This document shows positions 1 to 8,664 of a stretch of 64,000 bases of DNA, piece by piece (within the stretch, counting starts at the first letter, position 1; each line of letters begins with the position of its first letter). The stretch covers positions 39,529-103,528 of the forward strand of contig NZ_JAENHN010000041.1 in the NCBI RefSeq assembly GCF_016595795.1, in the 5' to 3' direction. Origin of the DNA: Clostridium yunnanense. Its GTDB lineage: Bacteria > Bacillota > Clostridia > Clostridiales > Clostridiaceae. The notes below the pieces were generated by a model, which was not told the DNA's origin, did not search any database, and saw nothing but the letters and a program-made list of their open reading frames with translations. The position numbers and the translations under genes are program-made.

Positions 1-33
1 AAAATCAAAGAGATAGATTTGCTAGAGTTATAA
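1..33 (+). CDS. possible 3' end of an unidentified gene
   Basis: Reading from base 1 gives KIKEIDLLEL followed by TAA at 31-33. The stop codon overlaps the left arm of a terminator hairpin, which suggests that a gene ends here. Ten codons are too few to name a family, and the frame starting at base 3 stays open longer, so the frame choice rests only on the terminator. Confidence 0.3.
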   Translation, partial: KIKEIDLLEL

Positions 34-58
34 GGAGAGCTGATGCTCTCCTTTTGTT
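33..58 (+). terminator. rho-independent terminator
   Basis: AGGAGAGC (33-40) pairs with GCTCTCCT (45-52) around a TGAT loop, followed by a short T-rich tail. It closes whatever transcription unit enters from the left edge. Confidence 0.75.
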
Positions 59-101
59 GCTTATAGAGAAAGTGCAAATAAGGATAATATCGTTGTAAAA
101 A

Positions 102-130
102 TTGATATACATAATTATAAGCAGTATAAT
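102..130 (+). promoter_or_regulatory. sigma-A type promoter for nudC
   Basis: TTGATA (102-107) and a perfect TATAAT (125-130) are separated by 17 bp. The predicted transcript has a leader of about 150 nt. An imperfect hairpin lies in it (178-189 with 214-224), and the loop between the arms holds an isolated GGAG. Confidence 0.6.
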
Positions 131-286
131 TATATAAAGGATAAAGAATCGCAGTTATTTTTCAACTTGTGGTGATAGCTTTTCCTATATATGTACTAAA
201 GGAGTATTTAAAATATAGAAAAGCATCAGGCAAGTAAGTATTTAGTGATAAGCATAATTTTAAGGCATCAAAGAAAGGATTAGAAA

Positions 287-1105
287 ATGGAACAATACTT
301 TAAAATATTATCAGATGTAACTAAAAAAAGTGTAGACGAGGATTTCATGATTGTTTTCTTCGATGGGAATATATTAGTTAAGCTAGAACAAAATTCTATA
401 AAAATACCTTTATTAAAAGAACTAAAGTCATTAAACATAAAATATGAAGAACAGTTTTTTATCGGAGAAATTGGGGAAGTTAGCTGTTTTGCCACAGAAA
501 CTCATTCTGAAATTAAGCTATCTGAGGGGTTTGAATTAATGTCCTTAAGAGATTTTGCTAACACAGTAAATGAGTGTTTGTTCTCTGCCGCAGGAAGAGC
601 CAATCAAATACTTCACTGGAACAGAACTAATAAGTTTTGTGGGAAATGTGGAGCAAATACAGTGACTAAAGAAGATGAAATTGCGAAGGTATGTCCAAAG
701 TGTAATCATGTAATGTATCCCGTAATATGCCCAGCTATAATAGTTGCTGTTATGAAAGGTGAACAGATTTTACTTGCACATAATAGTAATTTTAAAAATA
801 ACATGTATAGCTTAATTGCAGGCTTTGTGGAAGCAGGTGAAGATTTAGAAAGTGCTGTTAAAAGAGAAGTATTAGAAGAAGTGGGCATAAAGGTAAAGAA
901 TGTTAGATACCATAATAGCGCACCATGGTCTTTTCCAAATTCTTTAATGCTAGGTTTTATAGCAGAATATGCCTCCGGTGATATAAAGGTAGATGGGAAA
1001 GAGATATTATATGCTGATTGGTTTGAAAAAGATAAGATGCCAAACTTACCAGAAAAGTTCTCTCTTGCAAGGCAGATAATAGATGGGGTCGTTTATAAAG
1101 ATTAG
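287..1105 (+). CDS. nudC: NADH pyrophosphatase (Nudix hydrolase)
   Basis: This 272-residue protein matches NudC in order and size. NudC enzymes hydrolyse NADH/NAD and can remove NAD caps from RNA. An N-terminal domain is followed by a four-cysteine zinc ribbon (CGKCG then CPKC, about residues 118-139). The Nudix box begins near residue 179 (GFVEAGEDLESAVKREV followed by LEEVGI), with all box glutamates present. Downstream, SAPWSFPNSLM corresponds to the SQPWPFPxS motif that separates NudC-type NADH hydrolases from other Nudix proteins. The start follows a GAAAGGA ribosome site. The gene stands alone between its own promoter and a terminator. Confidence 0.93.
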   Translation: MEQYFKILSDVTKKSVDEDFMIVFFDGNILVKLEQNSIKIPLLKELKSLNIKYEEQFFIGEIGEVSCFATETHSEIKLSEGFELMSLRDFANTVNECLFSAAGRANQILHWNRTNKFCGKCGANTVTKEDEIAKVCPKCNHVMYPVICPAIIVAVMKGEQILLAHNSNFKNNMYSLIAGFVEAGEDLESAVKREVLEEVGIKVKNVRYHNSAPWSFPNSLMLGFIAEYASGDIKVDGKEILYADWFEKDKMPNLPEKFSLARQIIDGVVYKD

Positions 1106-1133
1106 CATAATAAATAAGGGTAGAAAGCAGATG

Positions 1134-1175
1134 GCTTATTCTAAGGATATTAATTCACTTAGAATAAGCTTTTTT
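1134..1175 (+). terminator. terminator of nudC
   Basis: A perfect 12-bp inverted repeat, GCTTATTCTAAG (1134-1145) with CTTAGAATAAGC (1158-1169), is followed by a run of T. The bases just after it (1170-1200) closely match those after the terminator at 15511-15540. Confidence 0.9.
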
Positions 1176-1456
1176 ACTGTAAAAGAAAGTATAAAAATAT
1201 ATTTATAAAGAGCCAAATTCTATTAGTTGCTGATTGTTGTATCAATTATGAGGTGAATATTTTATGATTTATGTTATTTTATTGTGATGATATAGTAAAG
1301 ATTTATCAAGATATTTGTAGGTGAAGCGCTAGACGACTGAAGTTAAGATACTGTTAACTTCTGGGGTTATATAGGATTGAATTTTTCGGTGAAATGTCAA
1401 GTATTGCGGAAAAATGTCGATATATATATGAGCGAAAAGTGTGAAAGGGGAAAAAT
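1176..1456 (+). other. long leader of the chemoreceptor gene with a hairpin
   Basis: No gene is seen here. GAAGTTAA (1339-1346) and TTAACTTC (1354-1361) form a perfect 8-bp hairpin with a 7-nt loop, about 100 nt before the chemoreceptor start. I compared it by eye with c-di-GMP class I and II riboswitch cores and found no match. The segment 1170-1200 is one copy of a short repeat also seen at 15535-15564. Confidence 0.45.
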
Positions 1457-3136
1457 ATGCTGAAAAACATTAAAGTAATTAACAGTATAATCATGATGGT
1501 AATATTATCAACAATCGTATCCTTTGCAATTGCAGTGGTGGGATATAATAATATGAAATCTATAGACAAAAACTCTTCATTAATGTATGAAGGAGCTTTA
1601 GTTAGAATTGTGAAAGCTGAAGAGATACGTCAAACTTTCGCAAATGTTAGGTTGAATATGAATAGAATATCAATCACTAATTTTAACAATGATGATGTTA
1701 CTGCGGTGGAAAACGATTATAATACTCTAGTTAAGATGATAGCAGAATATGAAAAGTTTTCTCTAAGTTCTATCGAAAAAAATAACCTTGCTGAATTTAA
1801 AAATGATTTGAATAGTTATCATGGAAAAGCACAAGAAATGGAAAAGGGAACTAAACTTTATGGAATTAACCTAGAAAAATTTAATCAGCAGGGTAATGAG
1901 ATGCAGCTTTTTTTAGATAATTTAGTAAGGTATAGTTCAAATATGGCTAATAGCCTTAATAATGATAATAATAAATTATATTCTCAAAGCACAATAGTCT
2001 TCTTTATAACCTTCTTTATTGGATTTGTATTAATGATGGTAGTATCTTTTGCAATAATAGTTGTGATAAAAAAATCTATGAAGGAAATAATACTAGATTT
2101 AGAAAAGGTAGCTCAAGGAGATTTTAGTATCAATATAGATACAGACTTGAAAAACGAATTTGGTAGTATGAAGAAATCTATTGGTAAGACAATCTCAAAT
2201 ATTTCATCAATGTTGGAATCAGTAAAGAAATCAACTAACATTGTAAATGACCAAGCTGGAAACTTACTAATAACTTCTGATGAAATGGCATCTTCTGCTC
2301 ATGAGATAAGTAATGCGGTTCATGGCGTTGCTGTTGCAGCAAATGATCAGTCTAGTGATTTGATGAGTGTAAAAAATTCTTTAGATAACTTTGCTGAGGC
2401 TTTAAGCATCATAACCTCGTCAATAAATGATGTAAACTCAAATATACAAAGTATTGGTACAATGTCTGAAAATAGTAACTCTAAGCTTAAAGTTTTATTT
2501 GATTCCATTAACAATGTTACTGAGTCCTTTGATACAGTAAGAACAAAAGTTGTACAATTAGATAATCATATAGGGGAAGTAAATGATATAACAAATATAA
2601 TAAACTCAATTGCTGAGCAAACTGATTTGTTAGCTTTAAATGCTGCAATAGAATCTGCGCGTGCAGGAGAAGTAGGAAGAGGTTTTTCAGTAGTTGCTGA
2701 AGAAATAAGAAAGCTGGCTGAACAGTCTAAGGTATCAGCAAAGAATATAAGTGGGCTTATATCTAACATAAACAACGAGGTACAGATAGCTGTAAAAACA
2801 ACTGATGTTGGAAAGGAAAGTTTAAGTTCTCAGACAGAAATGATTGAAGAATCTATAAAATCCTTTGCTCAAATATTTAAGTCAATTAATGTTATACTCC
2901 CAAGAGTAGAGGAAATAAAATATTCCATTGAAAGTATTAATGTAGAGAAAGATAGTATAATATCTAAAACATTAGATATTTCTGGTGTGTCAGAGGAAAA
3001 TGCTGCGTCGGCTGAAGAAATAGCGGCTTCAGTACAAGAAATAAATATGTCATTTAAAAACGTAGCAGTTTCAGCTCAAACTTTATCAAGCTTAACAAAT
3101 TCTATGATAGAAGAAGTAAATAGATTTAAGCTTTAA
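1457..3136 (+). CDS. methyl-accepting chemotaxis protein
   Basis: This 559-residue transmembrane chemoreceptor has a first membrane segment at about residues 7-28 and an extracellular alpha-helical sensor of about 145 residues, of four-helix-bundle type. The second membrane segment is at about 175-200, followed by a HAMP domain and a long cytoplasmic signalling domain. The hairpin tip that contacts CheA/CheW is canonical ([19 protein letters not shown], then [18 protein letters not shown]). Its start follows AAAGGGG. A binding-protein gene begins 62 bp downstream with no terminator between, so the two are probably co-transcribed and may sense together. The ligand cannot be read from the sequence. 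Confidence 0.93.
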   Translation: MLKNIKVINSIIMMVILSTIVSFAIAVVGYNNMKSIDKNSSLMYEGALVRIVKAEEIRQTFANVRLNMNRISITNFNNDDVTAVENDYNTLVKMIAEYEKFSLSSIEKNNLAEFKNDLNSYHGKAQEMEKGTKLYGINLEKFNQQGNEMQLFLDNLVRYSSNMANSLNNDNNKLYSQSTIVFFITFFIGFVLMMVVSFAIIVVIKKSMKEIILDLEKVAQGDFSINIDTDLKNEFGSMKKSIGKTISNISSMLESVKKSTNIVNDQAGNLLITSDEMASSAHEISNAVHGVAVAANDQSSDLMSVKNSLDNFAEALSIITSSINDVNSNIQSIGTMSENSNSKLKVLFDSINNVTESFDTVRTKVVQLDNHIGEVNDITNIINSIAEQTDLLALNAAIESARAGEVGRGFSVVAEEIRKLAEQSKVSAKNISGLISNINNEVQIAVKTTDVGKESLSSQTEMIEESIKSFAQIFKSINVILPRVEEIKYSIESINVEKDSIISKTLDISGVSEENAASAEEIAASVQEINMSFKNVAVSAQTLSSLTNSMIEEVNRFKL

Positions 3137-3198
3137 TTAGCAGTAGGTTGAGTTTAATGAAGGTTAAGACAGTGTAAAAACTAAAATGGAGGATATTT

Positions 3199-4374
3199 AT
3201 GAAGAAATTTAAGTTGTTAAGCCTAATGCTAGTAATGGTTTCTACAATGACCATATTTACAGGATGTGGCACTAAGGAAACAGTAAAAGCGGAAAAACCG
3301 ATTACCTTGGATATAATGGATATATCAGGAACTATGCAGCTTGTTGGAGATGCTATAGATCAATTTAAAGCTGCCAATCCAGGTTTAATATCAGAGGTAG
3401 TAGTAAAGAAGGCAAGTGTACTGGAGGCTCCTTCTTTATTAAAATCTCAGATTTTAGCGGAAGATATGCAGACTGATCTAATTTTTACAGGAATAGATGG
3501 TCTTAGTAATGCAATTGATAGAGATGTTATCGAAAAGATAATGCCAAACTATAGTAGCAGTTTTCCGGAGTTAGAGAACAACTATAGTGATGGAGCAAAA
3601 GCTACTTATAAATTAGTAAATGGATATGGGATAACTTATGTATTTTCTCCTAGCGGACCACTATTTACATATAACCCAGACAATGTACCTAATGTTCCTA
3701 AGACTCCAGAAGAGCTTTTGGCTTTTGCTAAGGCAAACGTAGGCAAATTTACATATGCTAGACCAGCGAACTCAGGACCAGGAAGAAACTTTCTTCAGGG
3801 ACTTCCATATATACTTGGAGATTCAAATCCCAAAGATCCTAAAACTTGGGATAAGACATGGGCTTTTCTTAAAGAGCTAGATAAATATATAGACTACTAT
3901 CCAACTAAAACTGGAGTTACATTTACAGAACTAAAGGATGGAAAGAGATGGGTTATACCTAGCCAATTTGGATGGGATATGAATCAAAGAATTATAGGAG
4001 GAATACCTCAGAGTTACCAAGGATTTTTGCTTAACAACACTACGCTTGTATCTGATGCCCAATATATTGCAATACCTAAAGGTTTAAGCGAACATCAAAA
4101 GAAAGTAGTAACTAAATTAATACAATGGCTTATGACACCAAAGATGCAGGCTATAACCTATGATAGTGGGTATTTTTATCCAGGGCCATCTGTAAAGGGG
4201 CTTACTTTAGATTCAGCGCCAAAGGCCAGTCAAGATAAGATAAAGCCTGCTTTAAGGCAGCAGTATGATGATGCAATTAAAACACTTCCAAGTGCTACTC
4301 AATTAGATACAGAGAATCTAATGAAAGCATTAGAAATGTGGGATGAATTATTTGGATCAAAAATAAAAAGATAA
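3199..4374 (+). CDS. orphan extracellular solute-binding lipoprotein
   Basis: This 391-residue protein begins with a lipoprotein signal: a hydrophobic stretch ends in the lipobox TIFTGC, so the mature protein should be anchored through Cys23. The rest reads as a periplasmic-binding-protein fold of the type that serves ABC importers (ITLDIMDISGTMQLVGDAI near the start, later IPKGLSEHQKKVVTKLIQWL). No permease or ATPase gene is nearby. It follows the chemoreceptor by 62 bp, so a role as ligand-capturing partner of that receptor is plausible but inferred. The general resemblance is to iron, polyamine or YnjB-like binding proteins; the substrate is unknown. Confidence 0.8.
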   Translation: MKKFKLLSLMLVMVSTMTIFTGCGTKETVKAEKPITLDIMDISGTMQLVGDAIDQFKAANPGLISEVVVKKASVLEAPSLLKSQILAEDMQTDLIFTGIDGLSNAIDRDVIEKIMPNYSSSFPELENNYSDGAKATYKLVNGYGITYVFSPSGPLFTYNPDNVPNVPKTPEELLAFAKANVGKFTYARPANSGPGRNFLQGLPYILGDSNPKDPKTWDKTWAFLKELDKYIDYYPTKTGVTFTELKDGKRWVIPSQFGWDMNQRIIGGIPQSYQGFLLNNTTLVSDAQYIAIPKGLSEHQKKVVTKLIQWLMTPKMQAITYDSGYFYPGPSVKGLTLDSAPKASQDKIKPALRQQYDDAIKTLPSATQLDTENLMKALEMWDELFGSKIKR

Positions 4375-4469
4375 GTAGCAAAATAGGTGAAGGAATAAAT
4401 TTTATTATAAAGCTATGGGTTAAGGGATTGTTTTGTAACCTTAGCAGTCTTAAGATTAGAATTTAACAT

Positions 4470-4514
4470 AAAACGCTCATGAAAAGATATAATTATGCTT
4501 ATCATGAGCGTTTT
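4470..4514. terminator. bidirectional terminator between convergent genes
   Basis: A perfect 13-bp inverted repeat pairs AAAACGCTCATGA (4470-4482) with TCATGAGCGTTTT (4502-4514). It can serve the binding-protein gene on the plus strand and the flavoprotein gene on the minus strand. Confidence 0.88.
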
Positions 4515-4573
4515 ATTTATAGTTTATATTCATGAGGTTATCAAGAAATAGGGGAGTACAGTTTATAGGATTT

Positions 4574-5215
4574 TTACTGAGTTAATCTTATACCTAACTC
4601 AAAAGCTTTCTTTAGATCTTTAGGAAATTCCTCATCTCTAACTTTAATTTTATGATTTACATCAAACATTGTTGAGTCATATTTTGAATAATCGTCAAAT
4701 TGGTAAGTATCGTTTGCAAATAAGGATTCAGCTTGACCGAAGAATCTCTTTAACATTTTCTCCGTATTCTTGAACTTGTCTTCATATCCAACAGAGCTCA
4801 TATGTTCATTAGGAACATTCATTGTGTAAATTAATCCAATAGATAATCTTTTATTAAAATTAAATGAATGATTTTTATCATATGCTAGGTATTGAAAAAG
4901 GAAACGTTCTAAGAATGATCTCATCTCTCCTGTTACTTCTCCAAAATATATTGGTGAACCGAGTATAAGAGCATCAGCTTCTTCAATTTTTCTAAGAACT
5001 GATTGTAGATCATCATTGACAGCACATTTACTGTGACTTTGTCCATCTATTCTTTTACAAGCAAAGCAGCTAACACAGCCTTTATAGTTTAAATCATAAA
5101 GATTGATAAGTTCAATTTCTGCTCCTTGTGTTTTTGCCCCTTCAAGAGCTTCTTTTATCATTTTAGCAGTATTCTTAGTTTTTCTGGGACTGCCATTTAA
5201 AGCAATAACCTTCAT
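4574..5215 (-). CDS. flavodoxin-fold NAD(P)H-dependent FMN reductase family protein
   Basis: This 213-residue protein starts MKVIALNGSPRKTKNTA, the FMN phosphate-binding loop of the NADPH-dependent FMN reductase / iron-sulfur flavoprotein superfamily. CVSCFACKR near residue 47 plus a further Cys nearby resembles the compact cysteine motif of iron-sulfur flavoproteins, but cluster binding is not certain. ILGSPIYFGEVTGEMRSFLE is the second flavin-contact region. A GAGGAG ribosome site precedes the start. It is transcribed away from an HxlR-family regulator, the usual arrangement for redox or electrophile-responsive HxlR targets, so control by that regulator is likely. Confidence 0.85.
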   Translation of the reverse strand: MKVIALNGSPRKTKNTAKMIKEALEGAKTQGAEIELINLYDLNYKGCVSCFACKRIDGQSHSKCAVNDDLQSVLRKIEEADALILGSPIYFGEVTGEMRSFLERFLFQYLAYDKNHSFNFNKRLSIGLIYTMNVPNEHMSSVGYEDKFKNTEKMLKRFFGQAESLFANDTYQFDDYSKYDSTMFDVNHKIKVRDEEFPKDLKKAFELGIRLTQ

Positions 5216-5354
5216 AGTAATATCTCCTCTGACTTAAGAATTAGTTAACAGCATCATCGTTTAAATAAGATAAAATAAAACTTCTAATTTATATTTAAAG
5301 CTGTTTTTAGTAAATTGACTTTATATAATAAATTATATATCCTAATATAAAAAG

Positions 5355-5401
5355 AAGTAAGTATGCACTTATTTGTTATATACTTAACAAAAAGTAAGTA
5401 T
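5355..5401. promoter_or_regulatory. candidate HxlR operator: direct and inverted repeats
   Basis: The 10-bp sequence AAGTAAGTAT occurs twice (5355-5364 and 5392-5401). ATACTTA at 5380-5386 is the inverted form of the second copy, giving a dyad ATACTTA-8 bp-TAAGTAT. HxlR-family sites are typically short dyads between divergent genes, so this is the best operator candidate for the 5450 regulator. Binding is inferred. Confidence 0.55.
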
Positions 5402-5449
5402 TAAGATAGAATATACTCAAAATGACTATTATGCTTATAAGGGGGAAAA

Positions 5450-5788
5450 ATGGATAAATTTATTGATAGATATGGGGAATGCCCAATGTATTACACTATT
5501 TCTGTGTTAGAGGGAAAGTGGAAATGGATAATACTATGGGAGATATATAGAATGGAAGTAGTTAGGTACAGCAAGTTGAAAGAAAGACTCCAAACAATTG
5601 CGCATAAGACCTTAAGTCAACAACTTAAAGAGCTTGAGGCAGATAAGATAATAAATAGAAAACAGTATAACGAAGTTCCCCCTAAGGTAGAATACTCTTT
5701 AACAGAAAGAGGAAAAAGCCTTATTCCTGTTCTTGAGATCATGTCAAAGTGGGGGGCAGAAAATATGGTAAAGGAAGTAAAAATGTAA
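5450..5788 (+). CDS. HxlR-family winged-helix transcriptional regulator
   Basis: This 112-residue protein is the usual HxlR length. It has the typical opening with an early cysteine (GECPMYYTISVLEGKWKWII), the recognition region RYSKLKERLQTIAHKTLSQQ and the wing (PPKVEYSLTERGKSLIPVL). Cys at position 10 corresponds to the redox or electrophile-sensing cysteine known in HypR/QorR/YodB-type members, so thiol sensing is plausible. The gene leads an apparent operon: aspA follows after 12 bp and hydF 14 bp later. It is divergent from a flavoprotein gene, with a candidate operator between. Confidence 0.92.
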   Translation: MDKFIDRYGECPMYYTISVLEGKWKWIILWEIYRMEVVRYSKLKERLQTIAHKTLSQQLKELEADKIINRKQYNEVPPKVEYSLTERGKSLIPVLEIMSKWGAENMVKEVKM

Positions 5789-5800
5789 AGGAGCAGAGTT

Positions 5801-7198
5801 ATGGATTTTAGATTAGAACATGATATGCTAGGTGATAGAAATATAGTTGATTCTAAGTATTATGGAATACATACTATAAGAGCTATGGAAAACTTTAATC
5901 TTGGAGACAGGTACGTAAATATAGATTATGTGAAAGAAATTGCAACTATAAAAAAAGCAGCAGCGTTAGTGAATTCAAAGCTTAAAAGACTAGATGAAGA
6001 GAAAAGTAAAGCTATCATTAGAGCAGCAGAAGAAGTGGCAGACGGCCTGTTTAATGATAGTTTTAGGATAAATGCATTTCAAGGTGGAGCTGGAACCTCT
6101 ACTAATATGAATGTGAATGAAGTTATAGCAAATAGAGCTTTAGAACTATTAGGTGAAGAAAAAGGAAATTATGATGTTATTCATCCATTGAATCATGTAA
6201 ATATGTCTCAGTCTACAAATGATGTATGTCCAACTGCTTTGAGAATTGCGGCTATAAGAAAGATAAGAAGATTAGCTGATGCTTTAGCAGATTTGCAGGA
6301 AGCTCTTCAAGTAAAGGAGAATGAGTTCGCAAATATATTAAAGCTTGGTAGAACAGAACTTATGGATGCACTACCTATGATGGTTGGGCAAGGGTTTGGT
6401 GCTTATGCAAAAGCTATAGAGAGAGATAGATGGAGAATTTATAAGGTTGAAGAAAGACTTAGAGTGATAAATATAGGTGGCACGGCAATTGGTACTGGAC
6501 TAAATGCTACAAATAAATACATTTTTATGATGACGGATATGCTTCAGCAGCTTACAGGGCTTGGGCTTGCACGTTCTGATTTTCCTATGGATATTACTCA
6601 AAATGCTGATGTTTTTGTAGAGGTTTCAGGACTTTTGAAAGCTTGTGCTGTTAACTTAATGAAAATATCAAACGATTTAAGACTTTTAAGTTCTGGTCCT
6701 AAGGGTGGTTTTGGGGAATTAATACTTCCAATGAGACAGCCAGGATCGTCCATAATGCCTGGAAAGGTTAATCCAGTTATACCAGAGATGATAGCACAGG
6801 TTGCTATGAGGATTGTTTCAAATGACAGTGGGATAACTTTTGCTGCGGCCAGTGGGCAACTTGAACTTAATGCCTTCATTCCTCTTATAACAGAAAATCT
6901 ATTAGAATCCTTAGAGTTATTAGAAAAAGCTGTTATAATATTTAGAGAGAAATGTATTGAAGGTATTGAAGTAAATAAAGATGTTTGCAGAGAGAATGTA
7001 GAAAAATCCACAGCTATGACAGCTGCTTTAATACATCATATAGGTTATGATAGATCAAGCGAAGTTGCAAAAAAAGCATTGGCTTTAGGAATAACTTTAA
7101 GAGAAGCTATATACCTAGAAGATATATTGACTAAGGAAGAAGTAGATGCAATACTTAACCCGTTAGAATTGACAAAGCCAGGTATACCTGGAAAGTAA
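5801..7198 (+). CDS. aspA: aspartate ammonia-lyase
   Basis: This 465-residue member of the aspartase/fumarase superfamily converts L-aspartate to fumarate and ammonia. It is full length, with GGAGTSTNMNVNEVIANRA, HPLNHVNMSQSTNDVCPTA and the signature loop GSSIMPGKVNPVIPE that carries the catalytic serine. These agree with AspA rather than argininosuccinate lyase. A strong AAGGAG site precedes the start. It lies between an HxlR regulator and hydF with very short gaps. An aspartase-like gene is known in several clostridial hydrogenase-maturation clusters, where its exact contribution is not settled. HydE and HydG genes are not in the window. Confidence 0.93.
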   Translation: MDFRLEHDMLGDRNIVDSKYYGIHTIRAMENFNLGDRYVNIDYVKEIATIKKAAALVNSKLKRLDEEKSKAIIRAAEEVADGLFNDSFRINAFQGGAGTSTNMNVNEVIANRALELLGEEKGNYDVIHPLNHVNMSQSTNDVCPTALRIAAIRKIRRLADALADLQEALQVKENEFANILKLGRTELMDALPMMVGQGFGAYAKAIERDRWRIYKVEERLRVINIGGTAIGTGLNATNKYIFMMTDMLQQLTGLGLARSDFPMDITQNADVFVEVSGLLKACAVNLMKISNDLRLLSSGPKGGFGELILPMRQPGSSIMPGKVNPVIPEMIAQVAMRIVSNDSGITFAAASGQLELNAFIPLITENLLESLELLEKAVIIFREKCIEGIEVNKDVCRENVEKSTAMTAALIHHIGYDRSSEVAKKALALGITLREAIYLEDILTKEEVDAILNPLELTKPGIPGK

Positions 7199-7212
7199 GG
7201 AGAGAAGATTAT

Positions 7213-8448
7213 ATGAGTTTAAATTCTACACCTCGCTCAGAGCGAGTACATATAGCCCTTTTTGGAAGAAGAAATGCAGGTAAATCGAGTATTATAAATG
7301 CGATTACAGAACAAGAAATCTCTATAGTATCAGAAGTTAAGGGAACCACAACTGATCCTGTTTACAAAGCGATAGAGATACTACCAATTGGACCATGTGT
7401 GATAATTGATACAGCAGGGCTTGATGATCAAGGAGAATTAGGAGAACTTAGAATAAAAAAGACTATTGAAGTTTTAGATAAAGCAGATGTTGCACTTATA
7501 GTTGTAGATGGTGCTGTTGGTGTTACTGAAGAGGATATAAACATAGTTAAAGTAATAAAAGAAAAGAATATTCCTGTTTTAGGAGTATTAAATAAAATTG
7601 ATCAACTGGGTTCCTATGATGAAGCAGCGCAAGAAATGGCAAAAAAACTTTCAATTCAAGTAGTTCCAGCTTCAGCTGCATTAAATAAGGGGATAAAGGA
7701 AATAAAAAACAAGATAATAAGCCTTTTGCCTCAGGAAGAGGATAAGTTTAAAATAGTTGGAGATCTTATAAATCCAGGTGATTTAGTTGTATTAGTAACA
7801 CCAATTGATAAAGCAGCTCCAAAAGGAAGACTAATACTTCCACAACAGCAGACTATTAGAGATATACTTGAGAGTGATGCAATTGCGGTGGTTACAAAGG
7901 AACATGAATTAAGGCAAACACTAGATAGTCTTGGAAGGAAACCAAAGCTTGTTATAACTGATTCACAAGTGTTTTTAAAGGTTTCGGCAGATACTCCTAA
8001 AGATATAATGCTTACTTCCTTCTCAATATTATTTGCTAGATATAAAGGTGATCTTGCAGAGATGGTTAGAGGAATAAAAGCGATTAAGAAACTAAAAGAT
8101 GGAGATAAGATCTTAGTATCTGAAGGTTGTACTCATCACAAACAGGCGGATGATATAGCAAGAGTAAAAATTCCTAGATGGCTTAGACAGCTTACAGGAA
8201 AAGAATTAAACTTTGAATATTCTTCGGGTGTAGTATTTACTGATGATGTTAAACAATACTCACTCATAGTCCACTGTGGTGGATGTATGTTAAATAGAAC
8301 TGCAATGTGCTCAAGAATAGATGATGCCAAGGCATATAATGTGCCAATAGTGAACTATGGGATGTTAATAGCATACGTTCAAGGAATATTAGAGAGAGCA
8401 TTAGAGCCATTCCCAATGGCTAAACTAGAATATGAAGAATTAGAGTAG
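7213..8448 (+). CDS. hydF: [FeFe]-hydrogenase maturation GTPase
   Basis: This 411-residue HydF is the scaffold that assembles the 2Fe subcluster made by HydE and HydG and delivers it to [FeFe]-hydrogenase. The N-terminal GTPase domain has the P-loop GRRNAGKSSI, DTAGLDD and NKID. A dimerisation domain follows. The C-terminal cluster domain has CTHH (Cys306, His308) and HCGGC (Cys355, Cys358), matching the HydF iron-sulfur ligand pattern. It is the last gene of the hxlR-aspA-hydF unit, 14 bp after aspA, and is followed by a strong terminator. The host should therefore make at least one [FeFe]-hydrogenase. Confidence 0.96.
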   Translation: MSLNSTPRSERVHIALFGRRNAGKSSIINAITEQEISIVSEVKGTTTDPVYKAIEILPIGPCVIIDTAGLDDQGELGELRIKKTIEVLDKADVALIVVDGAVGVTEEDINIVKVIKEKNIPVLGVLNKIDQLGSYDEAAQEMAKKLSIQVVPASAALNKGIKEIKNKIISLLPQEEDKFKIVGDLINPGDLVVLVTPIDKAAPKGRLILPQQQTIRDILESDAIAVVTKEHELRQTLDSLGRKPKLVITDSQVFLKVSADTPKDIMLTSFSILFARYKGDLAEMVRGIKAIKKLKDGDKILVSEGCTHHKQADDIARVKIPRWLRQLTGKELNFEYSSGVVFTDDVKQYSLIVHCGGCMLNRTAMCSRIDDAKAYNVPIVNYGMLIAYVQGILERALEPFPMAKLEYEELE

Positions 8449-8452
8449 TATT

Positions 8453-8496
8453 AAAAATGGCTTTAGTGATTTAGTATCACTAAAGCCATTTTTACT
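8453..8496 (+). terminator. terminator of the hxlR-aspA-hydF operon
   Basis: AAAAATGGCTTTAGTGAT (8453-8470) pairs perfectly with ATCACTAAAGCCATTTTT (8476-8493) around a 5-nt loop. Confidence 0.93.
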
Positions 8497-8590
8497 TTAT
8501 AGAAAATTATATTTTATAGAAGCATTTCTTTTTAAAATGGTTTGCCTATAGATATTTAAACTTATTTTAAACTATTTATGTGAAAAAATA

Positions 8591-8620
8591 TTAACTTTTT
8601 TGTAATAATTAGAGTATAAT
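8591..8620 (+). promoter_or_regulatory. likely promoter of the two-component/adenosine deaminase operon
   Basis: TTAACT (8591-8596) and TATAAT (8615-8620) are 18 bp apart. The -35 is weak, the -10 is perfect, and the site lies 45 bp before the response-regulator start. Confidence 0.5.
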
Positions 8621-8664
8621 TATGATAATAAAATTAGCAAGATCCCTAAGAGGAGTGAATTATT

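Noticed and set aside
706..888. Opposite-strand frames inside nudC and most other long genes
   Set aside because: They lack ribosome sites and mirror strongly conserved coding frames on the other strand, so they were omitted throughout.
1320..1400. Possible c-di-GMP riboswitch before the chemoreceptor gene
   Set aside because: The conserved GGCAAACC/GGGACGCAAAGC core of class I and the class II core are both missing.
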